A DNA stretch of 64,000 nucleotides, from the NCBI RefSeq assembly GCF_008801915.1, contig NZ_VZOV01000009.1, forward strand, positions 62,001 through 126,000, written 5' to 3'. The translations under genes were made by a program, and so were the position numbers. A model generated the notes under the pieces. The model worked only from the letters and a program-made list of their open reading frames with translations. It was not told the origin of the DNA and ran no database searches. Numbering within the stretch: the first letter of the stretch is position 1; each line of letters starts with the position of its first letter. Source of the DNA: Cupriavidus gilardii (lineage in GTDB: Bacteria > Pseudomonadota > Gammaproteobacteria > Burkholderiales > Burkholderiaceae). This document shows, one piece after another, positions 45,548 through 54,244 of this stretch.

Positions 45548-46834
45548 TCAGCGCCGGCGCGCGGCATCGAGCATCGCGTGCAGCAGCACATTGGCGCCCG
45601 CTTCCAGATGCTCGGGGCGCGCGTCCTCGATCTCGTTGTGGCTGATGCCATCCTTGCATGGTACGAAGATCATCGCGGTCGGCGCGACGCGGGCGAGATA
45701 CACGGCATCGTGGCCGGCGCCGCTGACCACGTCCATCGCCGACAGCCCCTGCTGCGCGGCGCCGTCGCGCACGGCCTGTACCAGCCGCGGTTCGAAGGGC
45801 TGCGGCGGAAAGTAGACCACCTGCCTGACGTCGATGTCGATGCCCGAACGATCGGACAGCGCAGCGCAGGCCCGATGCAGGGCCGCGTCCATCGCCGACA
45901 GCACGGTGTCATCGGCGGCGCGCAGGTCGACCGTCATCGTCACGCGGCCAGGGATCACGTTGCGCGAATCGGGATGGACCGACAGACAGCCGACCGTGCC
46001 GCGCCCGTGCGGCGGGTGATCCAGCGCGATGCGATTGACGATGCCGACCAGTTCGGACGCCGCCAGCAGCGCGTCGCGCCGCAGCGCCATCGGCGTCGGC
46101 CCGGCGTGCGCCTCCATGCCGGTCAGCACCACGTCGTACCAGCGTTGTCCGAGCGCGCCGGTGACGACGCCGATCACCGTGTCGTTCGCCTCGAGTACCG
46201 GCCCCTGTTCGATATGGGCCTCGAAATAGGCGCCGACGGCGCGGCCGCCGACAGGCTCGCTGCCGGCATAGCCGATTTCGCGCAGCGCGTCGCCGACGCG
46301 AATGCCGTCGCGATCCGTTTGCGCCAGCACGTGGTCGAGCGCGAATTCGCCGATGAAGGCCCCGGAGCCCATCATCACCGGCACGAAGCGCGAGCCCTCT
46401 TCGTTTGTCCATACCGCGACCTCGAGCGGCGCCTCGGTGACGATGCCGGCGTCGGCGAGCGTGCGCAACACCTCGAGGCCGGCCAGCACGCCATAGTTGC
46501 CGTCGAACTTGCCGCCTGTCGGCTGCGTATCGATATGGCTGCCGGTCATCACCGGCGGCAGTGTGTCGTCGCGGCCAGCCCGGCGTGCAAAGATATTGCC
46601 GATCGCATCGACGCGTACCGTGCAGCCGATCGCCTTGGCCTCGGCGACGAAGAAGTCGCGGCCCTGGCGATCGAGATCGGTCAGCGCGAGCCGGCAGACG
46701 CCGCCCTTGGGCGTCGCGCCGATCCGCGCGAGCCGCATCAGCGCGTCCCACAGCCGGGCGCCGTCGACCCGCAGCGCCGCGGTGCCGGCCGGTGCGGTCC
46801 CGGCCCGGGTGTCGTTGGTGGTGTCTTCTGCCAT
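45548..46834 (-). CDS. M20-family amidohydrolase (N-carbamoyl-amino acid/allantoate hydrolase-like)
   Basis: 428 residues from ATG 46834. Zinc-binding and catalytic stretches: GSHIDTQPTGGKFDGNYGV, VWTNEEGSRF, EAHIEQGPVLE, and GAGHDAVYLARVAPT near the C-terminus followed by KDGISHNEIE. This set marks the hydantoinase/carbamoylase subfamily, which cleaves N-carbamoyl amino acids, beta-ureidopropionate or allantoate. Which one cannot be read from the sequence. It follows livF by 33 bp on the same strand and is probably the enzyme for the imported compound. Confidence 0.9.
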   Translation of the reverse strand: MAEDTTNDTRAGTAPAGTAALRVDGARLWDALMRLARIGATPKGGVCRLALTDLDRQGRDFFVAEAKAIGCTVRVDAIGNIFARRAGRDDTLPPVMTGSHIDTQPTGGKFDGNYGVLAGLEVLRTLADAGIVTEAPLEVAVWTNEEGSRFVPVMMGSGAFIGEFALDHVLAQTDRDGIRVGDALREIGYAGSEPVGGRAVGAYFEAHIEQGPVLEANDTVIGVVTGALGQRWYDVVLTGMEAHAGPTPMALRRDALLAASELVGIVNRIALDHPPHGRGTVGCLSVHPDSRNVIPGRVTMTVDLRAADDTVLSAMDAALHRACAALSDRSGIDIDVRQVVYFPPQPFEPRLVQAVRDGAAQQGLSAMDVVSGAGHDAVYLARVAPTAMIFVPCKDGISHNEIEDARPEHLEAGANVLLHAMLDAARRR

Positions 46835-46867
46835 GTTCGTCGACTCTCGTCTGCTACGTCGTTCCAT

Positions 46868-47575
46868 TCAGGCCGCCAGGCCCACACCGAGATAGCGGTC
46901 CTTGACCGCGTCGTCGGCGATGAATTGCGCATTGGTGCCGGTATAGACCACTGCACCCTGCTCGATGATCACGTGCCGATCGGCCAGTTGCGTGCAGACT
47001 TCCAGGTTCTGCTCGACCAGCAGGATCGGCACGCCGGCCGCCTTGATCAACTTCAGCTGCGCGACGATTTCCTCGACGATCACCGGCGCCAGCCCTTCCA
47101 CTGGCTCATCGAGCATCAGCAGGCGCGGATGGTTCATCAGCGCGCGGGCGATGGCGAGCATCTGCTGCTCGCCGCCCGACAGGTTCGCGCCGCTGTTGCG
47201 GCGCCGCTCGCGCAGCCGCGGGAAGATCCGGTAGACATCGTCGAGCTGCCACGGGGAATCGCGCCGGGCACCGAGCTTCAGGTTCTCCTCGACGGTCAGC
47301 AGCTTGAAGATGCCGCGATGCTCCGGCACGAAGCACAGCCCTTGCGCGGCGATGCGGTGCGGCGGCAGCCCGGCGATATCGTTGCCGCGGAACAGCACGC
47401 GGCCGCCCCGCGGGGGCACCACGCCGGCGATCGCCTTCAGCGTGGTCGACTTGCCGGCGCCGTTGCGGCCCAGCAGCGTCACCAGTTCGCCCTCGCCCAC
47501 CGCGAGCGAGACGCCTTGCAGGACATGGCTCTTGCCGTAGTAGCCATGGATGGCCTGCACTTCGAGCATAGTCAT
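46868..47575 (-). CDS. livF: Branched-chain-type ABC transporter ATPase
   Basis: 235 residues. Walker A LLGRNGAGKST, signature LSGGEQQMLAIARAL, Walker B LLMLDEPVEGLAP. LivF-size and -type. ATG 47575 overlaps the livG stop as ATGA. With LivG it powers the LivHM channel. Confidence 0.93.
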   Translation of the reverse strand: MTMLEVQAIHGYYGKSHVLQGVSLAVGEGELVTLLGRNGAGKSTTLKAIAGVVPPRGGRVLFRGNDIAGLPPHRIAAQGLCFVPEHRGIFKLLTVEENLKLGARRDSPWQLDDVYRIFPRLRERRRNSGANLSGGEQQMLAIARALMNHPRLLMLDEPVEGLAPVIVEEIVAQLKLIKAAGVPILLVEQNLEVCTQLADRHVIIEQGAVVYTGTNAQFIADDAVKDRYLGVGLAA

Positions 47576-48339
47576 CGCTGCCCTCCGGTGATCATGTTGC
47601 CGAGATAGGCCGCGCGCACGCGCGGGTCGCCGCGCACGCTGTCGGGCGGGCCTTCCATCAGCACCTTGCCCTGCTGCATCACGGTGATGGTGTCGGAGAT
47701 GTCCATCACGATGTCCATGTTGTGCTCGATCAGCACGACGGTATGGTCCTCGGCCAGCCCGCGGATCAGCCGCTTCATCGCGCCGAGATCGTCGACGCCC
47801 ATGCCCGAGGTCGGCTCGTCGAGGAAGATCGCGCGCGGCCGCGCGGCCAGTGCCATGCCGACCTCGAGCCGGCGCTGCTGGCCGTGCGACAGCGCACCGG
47901 CCACGGCATCGGCGACGCGGGTCAGTTCCAGCCGCTCCAGCACCCGCTCGACGGTATCCGTACAGGACAGCTCGCCGACCGGGCGGCGCCAGCAGTTCAT
48001 TGCGCGCCGCGGCTGCGTGCCGAGCGCGGCCAGCCGCAGGTTTTCGCGCACCGGCAGGCTGGGAAACAGGCTGGTGACCTGGAACGAGCGCGCGATGCCT
48101 CGCTGCACGCGCTGGTAGTCGGTTTCGCCGGTGACGTCGTGGCCGTCGAACACGATGCGGCCGCTGGTCACGCTGCGCGTGCCGGTCAGCATATGGAACA
48201 GCGTGGTCTTGCCGGCCCCGTTCGGTCCGATCACCGAATGCACGGTGCCGGGCATCACGCGCAGGTCCACGCCGCCGAGCGCCATGAACTTGCCGTACTG
48301 CTTGACCACGCCGGTGGCCTCGAGGATCGGGGCGGTCAT
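47572..48339 (-). CDS. livG: Branched-chain-type ABC transporter ATPase
   Basis: 255 residues from ATG 48339, overlapping the livM stop as ATGA. Walker A GPNGAGKTT, signature LSHGQQRRLEVGMAL (His in place of the usual second Gly-neighbour), Walker B IFLDEPTSGMG. It lacks the ~10-residue insertion of some LivG proteins. Confidence 0.93.
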   Translation of the reverse strand: MTAPILEATGVVKQYGKFMALGGVDLRVMPGTVHSVIGPNGAGKTTLFHMLTGTRSVTSGRIVFDGHDVTGETDYQRVQRGIARSFQVTSLFPSLPVRENLRLAALGTQPRRAMNCWRRPVGELSCTDTVERVLERLELTRVADAVAGALSHGQQRRLEVGMALAARPRAIFLDEPTSGMGVDDLGAMKRLIRGLAEDHTVVLIEHNMDIVMDISDTITVMQQGKVLMEGPPDSVRGDPRVRAAYLGNMITGGQR

Positions 48340-49364
48340 GCGCGTTCCTCCCTTGCGGTGACTGCTTCCGTGGCGACTCCCGCGGCGGCTTCCGTGTCGG
48401 GGCCGATCGCGGCGGGCTCGCGGCGGATGCCGCGCAGCCGCAGCCAGATCGTCGTGCCCAGCCCCCAAAGGCCGCGCTGCATGAACAGGCTGACCGCGAT
48501 CAGCAGGAAGCCGAGCAGCATCAGCCAGCGCGGCCACAGCGTCGACAGCCAGTCGGCCAGCAGCACATAGAACGCCGCGCCCAGCACCGAGGCGAACACG
48601 TTGGCGGTGCCGCCGATCACCGTCATGATCAGGATCATCTCGCTGACGTGGTAGTCGATATTGGCCAGCGGTGCGATGCCGGTCAGCATCGCGTGCAGGC
48701 CGCCGGCCAGGCCGGTCACCGCGCCCGAGATCACGAAAGCCAGCAGCTTGAACGCCTTGATGTTGTAGCCGACCGCCAGCGCGCGCTCCTCGTTGTCGCG
48801 GATCGCCAGCAGCGTGCGGCCGAACACCGAATCGGTGACGCGCAGCACCAGAAAGAACACCACCAGGAACAGCACCGCGACGAAGCCGTAGAACTGCCAC
48901 GGCGAGGCCAGCGAGACCAGCTCGCGCCCGGCGAGCGACAGCGCGGGTCTCGGGATGTCGAGCAGGCCGTTGTCGCCGCCGGTCAGCGACGGCACCGAAT
49001 AGGCCAGGAAATAGAACATCTGCGAGAACGCCAGCGTCAGCATCACGAAGTAGGTGCCCCGCTGCCGGATCGAGAACCAGCCGACCAGCGCCGCAGCACC
49101 CGCGCCGATGGCGATCGCCAGCGCCAGCGACAGCGGCACCGGCAACGCGATACGAGTCAGCGCCAGGCCCAGCGAATAGCTCCCCAGGCCGAAGAAGATG
49201 CCCTGGCCGAACGACAGCAGCCCGGTGTAGCCAAGCAGCAGATTGCAGGCCATCACGGCCATCGCGTAGATCAGCACCTCGGTCGCCAGCGTGCCGGAGC
49301 GCAGCGTCAGCGGCAGCAGCAGCGTGACGGCCAGCGCCAGCCACCAGAATCGATACGCCATCAT
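48336..49364 (-). CDS. livM: Branched-chain-type ABC transporter permease
   Basis: 342 residues from ATG 49364 (overlaps livH stop as ATGA). LivM marks: NLLLGYTGLLSFGQGIFFGL, the loop RTLLAIRDNEERALAVGYNI that contacts the ATPase, and AVTGLAGGLHAMLTGI. About ten membrane helices. The C-terminus has a ~30-residue Ala/Thr/Glu tail. Confidence 0.93.
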   Translation of the reverse strand: MMAYRFWWLALAVTLLLPLTLRSGTLATEVLIYAMAVMACNLLLGYTGLLSFGQGIFFGLGSYSLGLALTRIALPVPLSLALAIAIGAGAAALVGWFSIRQRGTYFVMLTLAFSQMFYFLAYSVPSLTGGDNGLLDIPRPALSLAGRELVSLASPWQFYGFVAVLFLVVFFLVLRVTDSVFGRTLLAIRDNEERALAVGYNIKAFKLLAFVISGAVTGLAGGLHAMLTGIAPLANIDYHVSEMILIMTVIGGTANVFASVLGAAFYVLLADWLSTLWPRWLMLLGFLLIAVSLFMQRGLWGLGTTIWLRLRGIRREPAAIGPDTEAAAGVATEAVTAREERA

Positions 49365-50218
49365 CCCCTCCCCAGCAGGCCGTGCGGACGCAGCAGCAAT
49401 ACCGCCGCCATCGCAACATAGATCATCAGCCGCGCGCCCTCGGGCCACAGCGTGCTCATCAGGCTTTGCACCACGCCGACCAGCAGCCCGCCGATCAGCG
49501 CGCCGGTAAAGCTGCCCATGCCGCCGACCACCACCACGATGAAGGCGACGCCCAGCGCCTCGACGCCCATGAACGGCTCGGCGCCGCGGATCGGCGCGGC
49601 CAGCACGCCGGCGATCGCGGCGGTGGCGGCGCCGAGCGCGAACATCAGGCTGAACAGCCGGAACACGTTGATGCCGAGCAGCGACACCATCTCGGTCGAC
49701 TCGCTGCCGGCACGCACCGCGCTGCCCAGCCGCGTGCCCTCCAGCAGCCACCACAGCGCCACCGCCAGCAGCGCGGTGAACGCGATCACGAACAGCCGGT
49801 ACTTCGGATAGATGAAGTCGCCCCACATCACCACGCCCTGCAGCGCGTCGGGCGGCGGCACGTCGACGCCCAGCGGGCCCCAGCCGACGATGATCAGCTC
49901 CTGCACCGCGAGCGCGAGGCCCACCGTCACCAGGATGTGGAACTCATGGGGCTGGGCGTAGACGTGGCGCAGCATCACGCGCTCGACCAGCCAGGCGAGC
50001 GCGCCGATCAACAGCGGGGCGAGCACCAGCGCCGCCCAGAAGTTCATGCCCAGCTGCAGCGCCTGGAAGCACAGATAGGCGCCCAGCGCATAGAAGGCGC
50101 CGTGCGCGAAGTTGACGAAGCGCAGCAGCCCAAAGACGATCGACAGGCCGACGGCAAGCAGGAAATACAGCATGCCGATGCCGATCCCGTTGATGACCTG
50201 CAACAGGTAGACGTTCAT
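49361..50218 (-). CDS. livH: Branched-chain-type ABC transporter permease
   Basis: 285 residues. LivH marks: VINGIGIGMLYFLLAVGLSIVFG, RFVNFAHGAFYALGAYLC and the C-terminal VVVVGGMGSFTGALIGGLLVG. About eight membrane helices. It forms the channel with LivM. A 205-bp spacer with hairpins separates it from the solute-binding gene. Confidence 0.93.
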   Translation of the reverse strand: MNVYLLQVINGIGIGMLYFLLAVGLSIVFGLLRFVNFAHGAFYALGAYLCFQALQLGMNFWAALVLAPLLIGALAWLVERVMLRHVYAQPHEFHILVTVGLALAVQELIIVGWGPLGVDVPPPDALQGVVMWGDFIYPKYRLFVIAFTALLAVALWWLLEGTRLGSAVRAGSESTEMVSLLGINVFRLFSLMFALGAATAAIAGVLAAPIRGAEPFMGVEALGVAFIVVVVGGMGSFTGALIGGLLVGVVQSLMSTLWPEGARLMIYVAMAAVLLLRPHGLLGRG

Positions 50219-50286
50219 GAAGCGCTTCTTCGCTTTTGCTGTCGGATTGGATGGCGCCCTCTGACCATCGAAGGCGCGGCGTTCTT

Positions 50287-50405
50287 CCTGTCCCCTCAGG
50301 GGGACAGGGTTGGGGAGAGGGGCTGGTTGCGAAGCGCAGGGGTTGGCAAGCGCCCCTTGCCCTGTCCCCCACCTCTCTCCCGCAAGCGGAAGAAGGGAGA
50401 AGGGG
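50287..50405. repeat. G/C-skewed palindromes (dispersed element, copy B)
   Basis: CCTGTCCCC (50287-50295) and GGGGACAGG (50300-50308) form a 9-bp hairpin. A C/T-rich CCTCTCTCCCGC and a G/A-rich GGGAGAAGGGGG stretch follow at 50371-50405. The same kind of sequence occurs at 4962 and 59938. The first hairpin may also attenuate transcription from the solute-binding gene into livH. Confidence 0.55.
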
Positions 50406-50423
50406 GAAGATCAGCCGGATCGC

Positions 50424-51626
50424 TCAAGCCATCTTGCACTGCGTCTGCTCGGGCGGCAGGAAGGCCTTGCCGACGCTGATCACGTCGGCGTAGTCGTCCT
50501 TGTCCTTCATCCTGGCCTTGGCCTTGCCCTTGAGCAGGTAGTAGTTCTTCAGCACCTGGTGATCGGCCGCGCGGATTTCCTCGGGGCCGGTCAGCCCCTC
50601 GTACTTGAGCCCTTCCATCGCCGCGATCACGGCCTTCGGGTCCGCACTGCCGGCCTTGACCATCGCGTCGAGCATCAGCTTGGTACAGATATAGGAACCG
50701 GCCAGGCTGTAGTTCGGATTGGCCTTGAAGGCCGTCTTGCAGCGCTGCACCAGGTCGCGGTTCAGCGGCGTGTCGACCCCGTGCCAGTATTGCGCGCCGA
50801 AATAGACGCCGTCGCACAGGTCCGCGCCCAGCGATTCGAACTGCTCGAGCCCCGAGGCCCAGGCCAGCAGGATCGTCGTGTTCTTCTTCATGCCAAAGCT
50901 GACCGCCTGGCGCAGCGTGTCGGCCGATTGCGAGCCGAAGTTCAGGATCAGCAGCACGTCGGGCTTGGCCGCGATCGCGTTGGTCAGATAGCCGCTGAAT
51001 TCCTTCTCGTTGAGCGCGTGGTAGCTGTTGCCCACATGCTCGATGCCCTTCTCCTTGAAGATATTCTTGGCCGCCGACAACAGGCCCTCGCCGAACACGT
51101 ATTGCGGCGTGATCGTGTACCAGCGCTTCGCCTTGGGCATCGACTCGATCAGCGGCCGCACGGTGCGCTCGATCGCGCCGTAGGTCGGCACCGACCAGCG
51201 GAAGGTCGCGCGGTTGCAGTCCTTGCCGGTGATCTCGTCAGCGCCGGCGGTGGTGACGAAGACCCCGCCGAACTTCTCGGCCTCCTTGCCCATCGCCAGC
51301 GATTCGGACGACAGGATGCCGCCGGCGAAGTAGCGCGCGTTCTTCTGCTGCGCCAGCTCCTGCACCTTGCGCACCGCAGTGGCGGGCTTGCCCTCGGTAT
51401 CGAGCACGCTGTAGCGCAATGGCTTGCCGAGCACCTTGCCGTACTGCTCGACGATCAGCTTCATGCCGAGATCGGCATACTTGCCGTTGGCGGCGAACGG
51501 GCCGGACATCGGCACCGGGCAACCGAGTTCGATCGCATCGTCGGCGGCCAGAACGGCACCGGCGCGCAGCAGGGATGCGGGGACGGCGGCCAGCGCGCCG
51601 AGTTTGAGCACGTCACGACGATTCAA
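50424..51626 (-). CDS. Branched-chain/amide-type ABC transporter solute-binding protein
   Basis: 400 residues from TTG 51626, supported by AAGGAG seven bases upstream. The N-terminus NRRDVLKLGALAAVPASLL has a twin-arginine (RRD) motif and hydrophobic stretch, so export is probably by Tat. The mature part opens with IELGCPVPMSGPFAANGKY and has two Rossmann-like lobes (family 6 ligand-binding fold). It delivers the cargo to LivHMGF. Closer to the amide/urea-type than the leucine binders by feel, but this is not certain. Divergent from a GntR regulator across a 299-bp spacer. Confidence 0.9.
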   Translation of the reverse strand: MNRRDVLKLGALAAVPASLLRAGAVLAADDAIELGCPVPMSGPFAANGKYADLGMKLIVEQYGKVLGKPLRYSVLDTEGKPATAVRKVQELAQQKNARYFAGGILSSESLAMGKEAEKFGGVFVTTAGADEITGKDCNRATFRWSVPTYGAIERTVRPLIESMPKAKRWYTITPQYVFGEGLLSAAKNIFKEKGIEHVGNSYHALNEKEFSGYLTNAIAAKPDVLLILNFGSQSADTLRQAVSFGMKKNTTILLAWASGLEQFESLGADLCDGVYFGAQYWHGVDTPLNRDLVQRCKTAFKANPNYSLAGSYICTKLMLDAMVKAGSADPKAVIAAMEGLKYEGLTGPEEIRAADHQVLKNYYLLKGKAKARMKDKDDYADVISVGKAFLPPEQTQCKMA

Positions 51627-51725
51627 AGCTCACTCCTTGGATCTGTGGGGTCCATCGAAAGGGAAGGTCCGGCACGCGACAGGATCGCAACAGCGCTACA
51701 GCAAGAATCGAACCCGTTTATTCTA

Positions 51726-51739
51726 TTTATACGTATAAA
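51726..51739. promoter_or_regulatory. Perfect palindrome TTTATACGTATAAA, likely GntR/FCD operator
   Basis: A 14-bp perfect palindrome in the AT-rich middle of the divergent spacer between the solute-binding gene and the GntR gene. FCD-type GntR proteins bind short palindromes with a TATAC-GTATA or TNGTNNNACNA core. Position fits control of both directions. Confidence 0.7.
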
Positions 51740-51925
51740 CTGGTTGAAGGCATCATAGAAGCCGGTTTGCGCGACTGTCAATGAAGCGCCGGTCAGGGTT
51801 TACCTGCGCCCACGGACGCAGCGGGCATGCGCGATCGCGGTGCCGTGCGCACCGCGATGGACCTTGGTGAACCGGCGAGGCGCATGCCGCACCGGCATGG
51901 CGATCAACGAAAGGAAGGACAATCC

Positions 51926-52765
51926 ATGGTGACGTTCCGCGGCGCGAAGGCGCCGGCTCTGGCGATCCGCAAGCAGAAGCGCGCCGACCTGGTGGCGGAG
52001 GAACTGAAGCGGCTGATCACCGAGCGCGATCTGAAGCCCGGCGACAAGCTGCCGCAGGAGATCAAGCTGCAGCAGACCTTCGGCGTCAGCAAGAGCACGA
52101 TCCGCGAAGCGCTGAAGTCGCTGGAGGTGCAGGGGCTGATCAGCGTCAGCACCGGTCCGGCCGGCGGCGGCACCATCGTCGAGGTGCCGCTGGACCGCAC
52201 GTTCCAGCTGATGCAGAACTACCTGTTCTTCAAGGACGTGGGCATCGCCGACGTCTATACGGTGCGCCGTCTGCTCGAGCCGGAGTTGGCCGCCGGCGCG
52301 GTGCCACATCTGACGGAGGACGACTTCCGCGCGCTCGAACACACGATCGACCTGTGCGACCCGACCTCGGCCTCGGCCGCCGCGCCGCTGGACCAGCGCC
52401 AGGAGGACCTGAGCTTCCATGACATCCTGGCCGCGGCCAATCCGAATCCGATGCTGCGTTTCTGCTGCGAGCTGATCAACGAGATGCTGCGGCAGCTGGT
52501 GGTGTTCGGCAACGACACGCCGGCCTGCGAGCACGAAAAATTCGGCGCGTCCAATGTCCGCTTCCACAAGAAGATCGTCGCGGCGGCGCGCGCGCGCGAT
52601 GCCGAGCAGGTGCGCAAGCTGATGGCAGCGCATATGCAGGACTGCACGCGCCATATCACGCGGATGAACGGCCGAGTGCATGGCCGGCTGGTGCTCGACT
52701 CGGAATTGCCGCGCCGTTCGCTGGTGGTGCGCCCGCGCGATCGCGAGCCCGAGCAGGCCGGTTGA
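51926..52765 (+). CDS. GntR-family (FadR/FCD type) transcriptional regulator
   Basis: 279 residues from ATG 51926, preceded by AAGGAAGGA. Winged helix-turn-helix about 18-85 (RADLVAEELKRLITERDLKPG, then LPQEIKLQQTFGVSKSTIREAL), followed by an all-helical FCD domain. Metal-type residues appear as Asp/His in FHDILAAANPNPML, FHKKIVAAARARD and MAAHMQD. It very probably represses the divergent importer/hydrolase operon; the effector would be the imported compound or its product. Confidence 0.93.
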   Translation: MVTFRGAKAPALAIRKQKRADLVAEELKRLITERDLKPGDKLPQEIKLQQTFGVSKSTIREALKSLEVQGLISVSTGPAGGGTIVEVPLDRTFQLMQNYLFFKDVGIADVYTVRRLLEPELAAGAVPHLTEDDFRALEHTIDLCDPTSASAAAPLDQRQEDLSFHDILAAANPNPMLRFCCELINEMLRQLVVFGNDTPACEHEKFGASNVRFHKKIVAAARARDAEQVRKLMAAHMQDCTRHITRMNGRVHGRLVLDSELPRRSLVVRPRDREPEQAG

Positions 52766-52791
52766 AGGCGCGGTCGGCCCGCGCCGCAGCG

Positions 52792-52986
52792 CTAGTCGGC
52801 CTTGATGCCGGTTGCGCGGATCAGCTCGCCCCAGCTCGCGGTTTCTCCCCGGATCCGCGTCGCCAGCGCTTCGGGCGTGCTGGCCCGCGGCGCCAGCATC
52901 GCGTACCACGAACTGACCTCGATACCGGCCATGCCCTGCTCCGCCATCGAGGGAATATTCGGCGCGGCCGGCGAGCGTTTGGCGGG
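52792..52986 (-). pseudogene. C-terminal remnant of a Bug/TctC receptor gene
   Basis: Reading leftward, AKRSPAAPNIPSMAEQG, MAGIEVSSWYAMLAPRA and the final WGELIRATGIKAD match the C-terminal part of Bug receptors. Everything upstream (about 230 residues) is missing and the frame runs directly into the end of the Rpn-type gene at 53010. Between TPEALATRI and RGETASWGEL about 35 family residues are also missing, so it has an internal deletion too. Not functional. Confidence 0.8.
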
Positions 52987-53009
52987 GCCTGTGTGAAAAA
53001 GCCGGGCGC

Positions 53010-53987
53010 TCATGCCGGGTTGTCTTCGAATACTTCGGCCAGGGTTTCGGCGCGAAGCAATCGCGTTGACCAGTGATCGAGCTGCTCTTCCGTTGCGCAC
53101 TGAATCCTGGCTACCGCATATTCCGGCAACGTTCCGAAGCGAATGGTAAGCTGCCGCTGCAGTATCCGGGCCTCGCCCTCCAGCCGTCCCTCAAGCCGGC
53201 CTTCGGCCTTCCCCTGTTCAATGTACTGACGCTCCCACACCTTGAAGCTCTGACTCAGTTTCATATTCATCTCCTTAAAATCGTTGACCACCGCTATGTC
53301 CAGCGTGTTGCCACTACGCCGGCCAATGAGCTCCGGCAACACGTTAAGGAAGATTCGCTGCAGCTCCGCGTCGCCCTTCACGATGTCGGCGAGTTTGTCG
53401 ACCAATTCGCCGACCTCCTGCGGGGTTTCCGCCTCTTCCAGCTGCATCAGTACCGCAACCGGGTTGCGCATCGCGCGCAACTTTTCCTTGCTGATACGTC
53501 CACTATCCAACAGCAGGTATTTAAGCTTGGGCAGGTAGTCACCGACAAGTCCAAGCATCTCCGGCAGCATCTCCGCAATGTCGGTCGGCGCATCCCATGG
53601 CGTTTCGCCGTTGTAAAGCACAATCGGCAACACCGGCGGGATGCCAAGCCGAGGCTTGACGTATTCCTTGCGGATCAGACTTTGATAGAGCAGTCCAAGA
53701 TAGGACATGATCCGCACCGGCATGCCGTAATCGACTGTGCTCTGGAACTCCATCATCAGATAAAGGTAGACCCAATCGTCATTGGCGCGAAGCCGCCAGA
53801 CGATGTCATTGGCCCGCTGGCGCAGATCGTCTGCGACATAGTGGCAAGGGATACTTTCTAGCGTGCCGAAGTCGAGCCTGCGGAGCCATGGATCTGGAAT
53901 GAATCCCGAGACCAGGTTGCGGACCATCGATGGAGAGGAGAACAACTGCTTGTAGCTGGCGTCTTCGAGTTGGACCATGGTTGGCAT
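53010..53987 (-). CDS. Rpn-family recombination-promoting nuclease / YhgA-like putative transposase
   Basis: 325 residues. The N-terminal DASYKQLFSSPSMVRNLVSGF and the PD-(D/E)xK core around YLMMEFQSTVDYGMPVRIM (Glu-x-Gln) identify the Rpn (RpnA-E/YhgA) family, which promotes RecA-independent recombination. The C-terminus has EGRLEGRLEGEARILQRQLTIRF, a DUF4351-like helical end. Base composition is clearly less GC-rich than the neighbours and codon use differs, indicating recent transfer. No terminal inverted repeats or target duplication are evident. Its stop lies against the truncated Bug gene. Confidence 0.88.
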   Translation of the reverse strand: MPTMVQLEDASYKQLFSSPSMVRNLVSGFIPDPWLRRLDFGTLESIPCHYVADDLRQRANDIVWRLRANDDWVYLYLMMEFQSTVDYGMPVRIMSYLGLLYQSLIRKEYVKPRLGIPPVLPIVLYNGETPWDAPTDIAEMLPEMLGLVGDYLPKLKYLLLDSGRISKEKLRAMRNPVAVLMQLEEAETPQEVGELVDKLADIVKGDAELQRIFLNVLPELIGRRSGNTLDIAVVNDFKEMNMKLSQSFKVWERQYIEQGKAEGRLEGRLEGEARILQRQLTIRFGTLPEYAVARIQCATEEQLDHWSTRLLRAETLAEVFEDNPA

Positions 53988-54244
53988 CGAGGAGTATCGA
54001 GGCCGACAGCATCCTGCGCGCGGGCTCTCGATGCTTCACAGAAGGACACGCATTTTGCGTTTCATGCCACCGTCGGCCGACATTGAGAATCGTCTTAGCG
54101 ATGGGCGCGCCGTGGCCCATCAGGCTGACCTGGCCGCCAGCAGCCTTCGGCAAAATCGCGGACACTATCCGGCGTTGCAAATACAACTCGATCGGCTTGC
54201 CGCCGGGATGAACGGCGGTGCCAGGCCGCCCCGAAGGAGACACC

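Noticed and set aside
44711..47608. Long open frame on the plus strand (about 960 codons)
   Set aside because: Antisense to the M81, M20 and livF genes, all of which have clear motifs; a GC-rich shadow.
53010..53987. Insertion sequence with transposase
   Set aside because: The family is an Rpn-type nuclease, and I found no terminal inverted repeats or target-site duplication at its ends.
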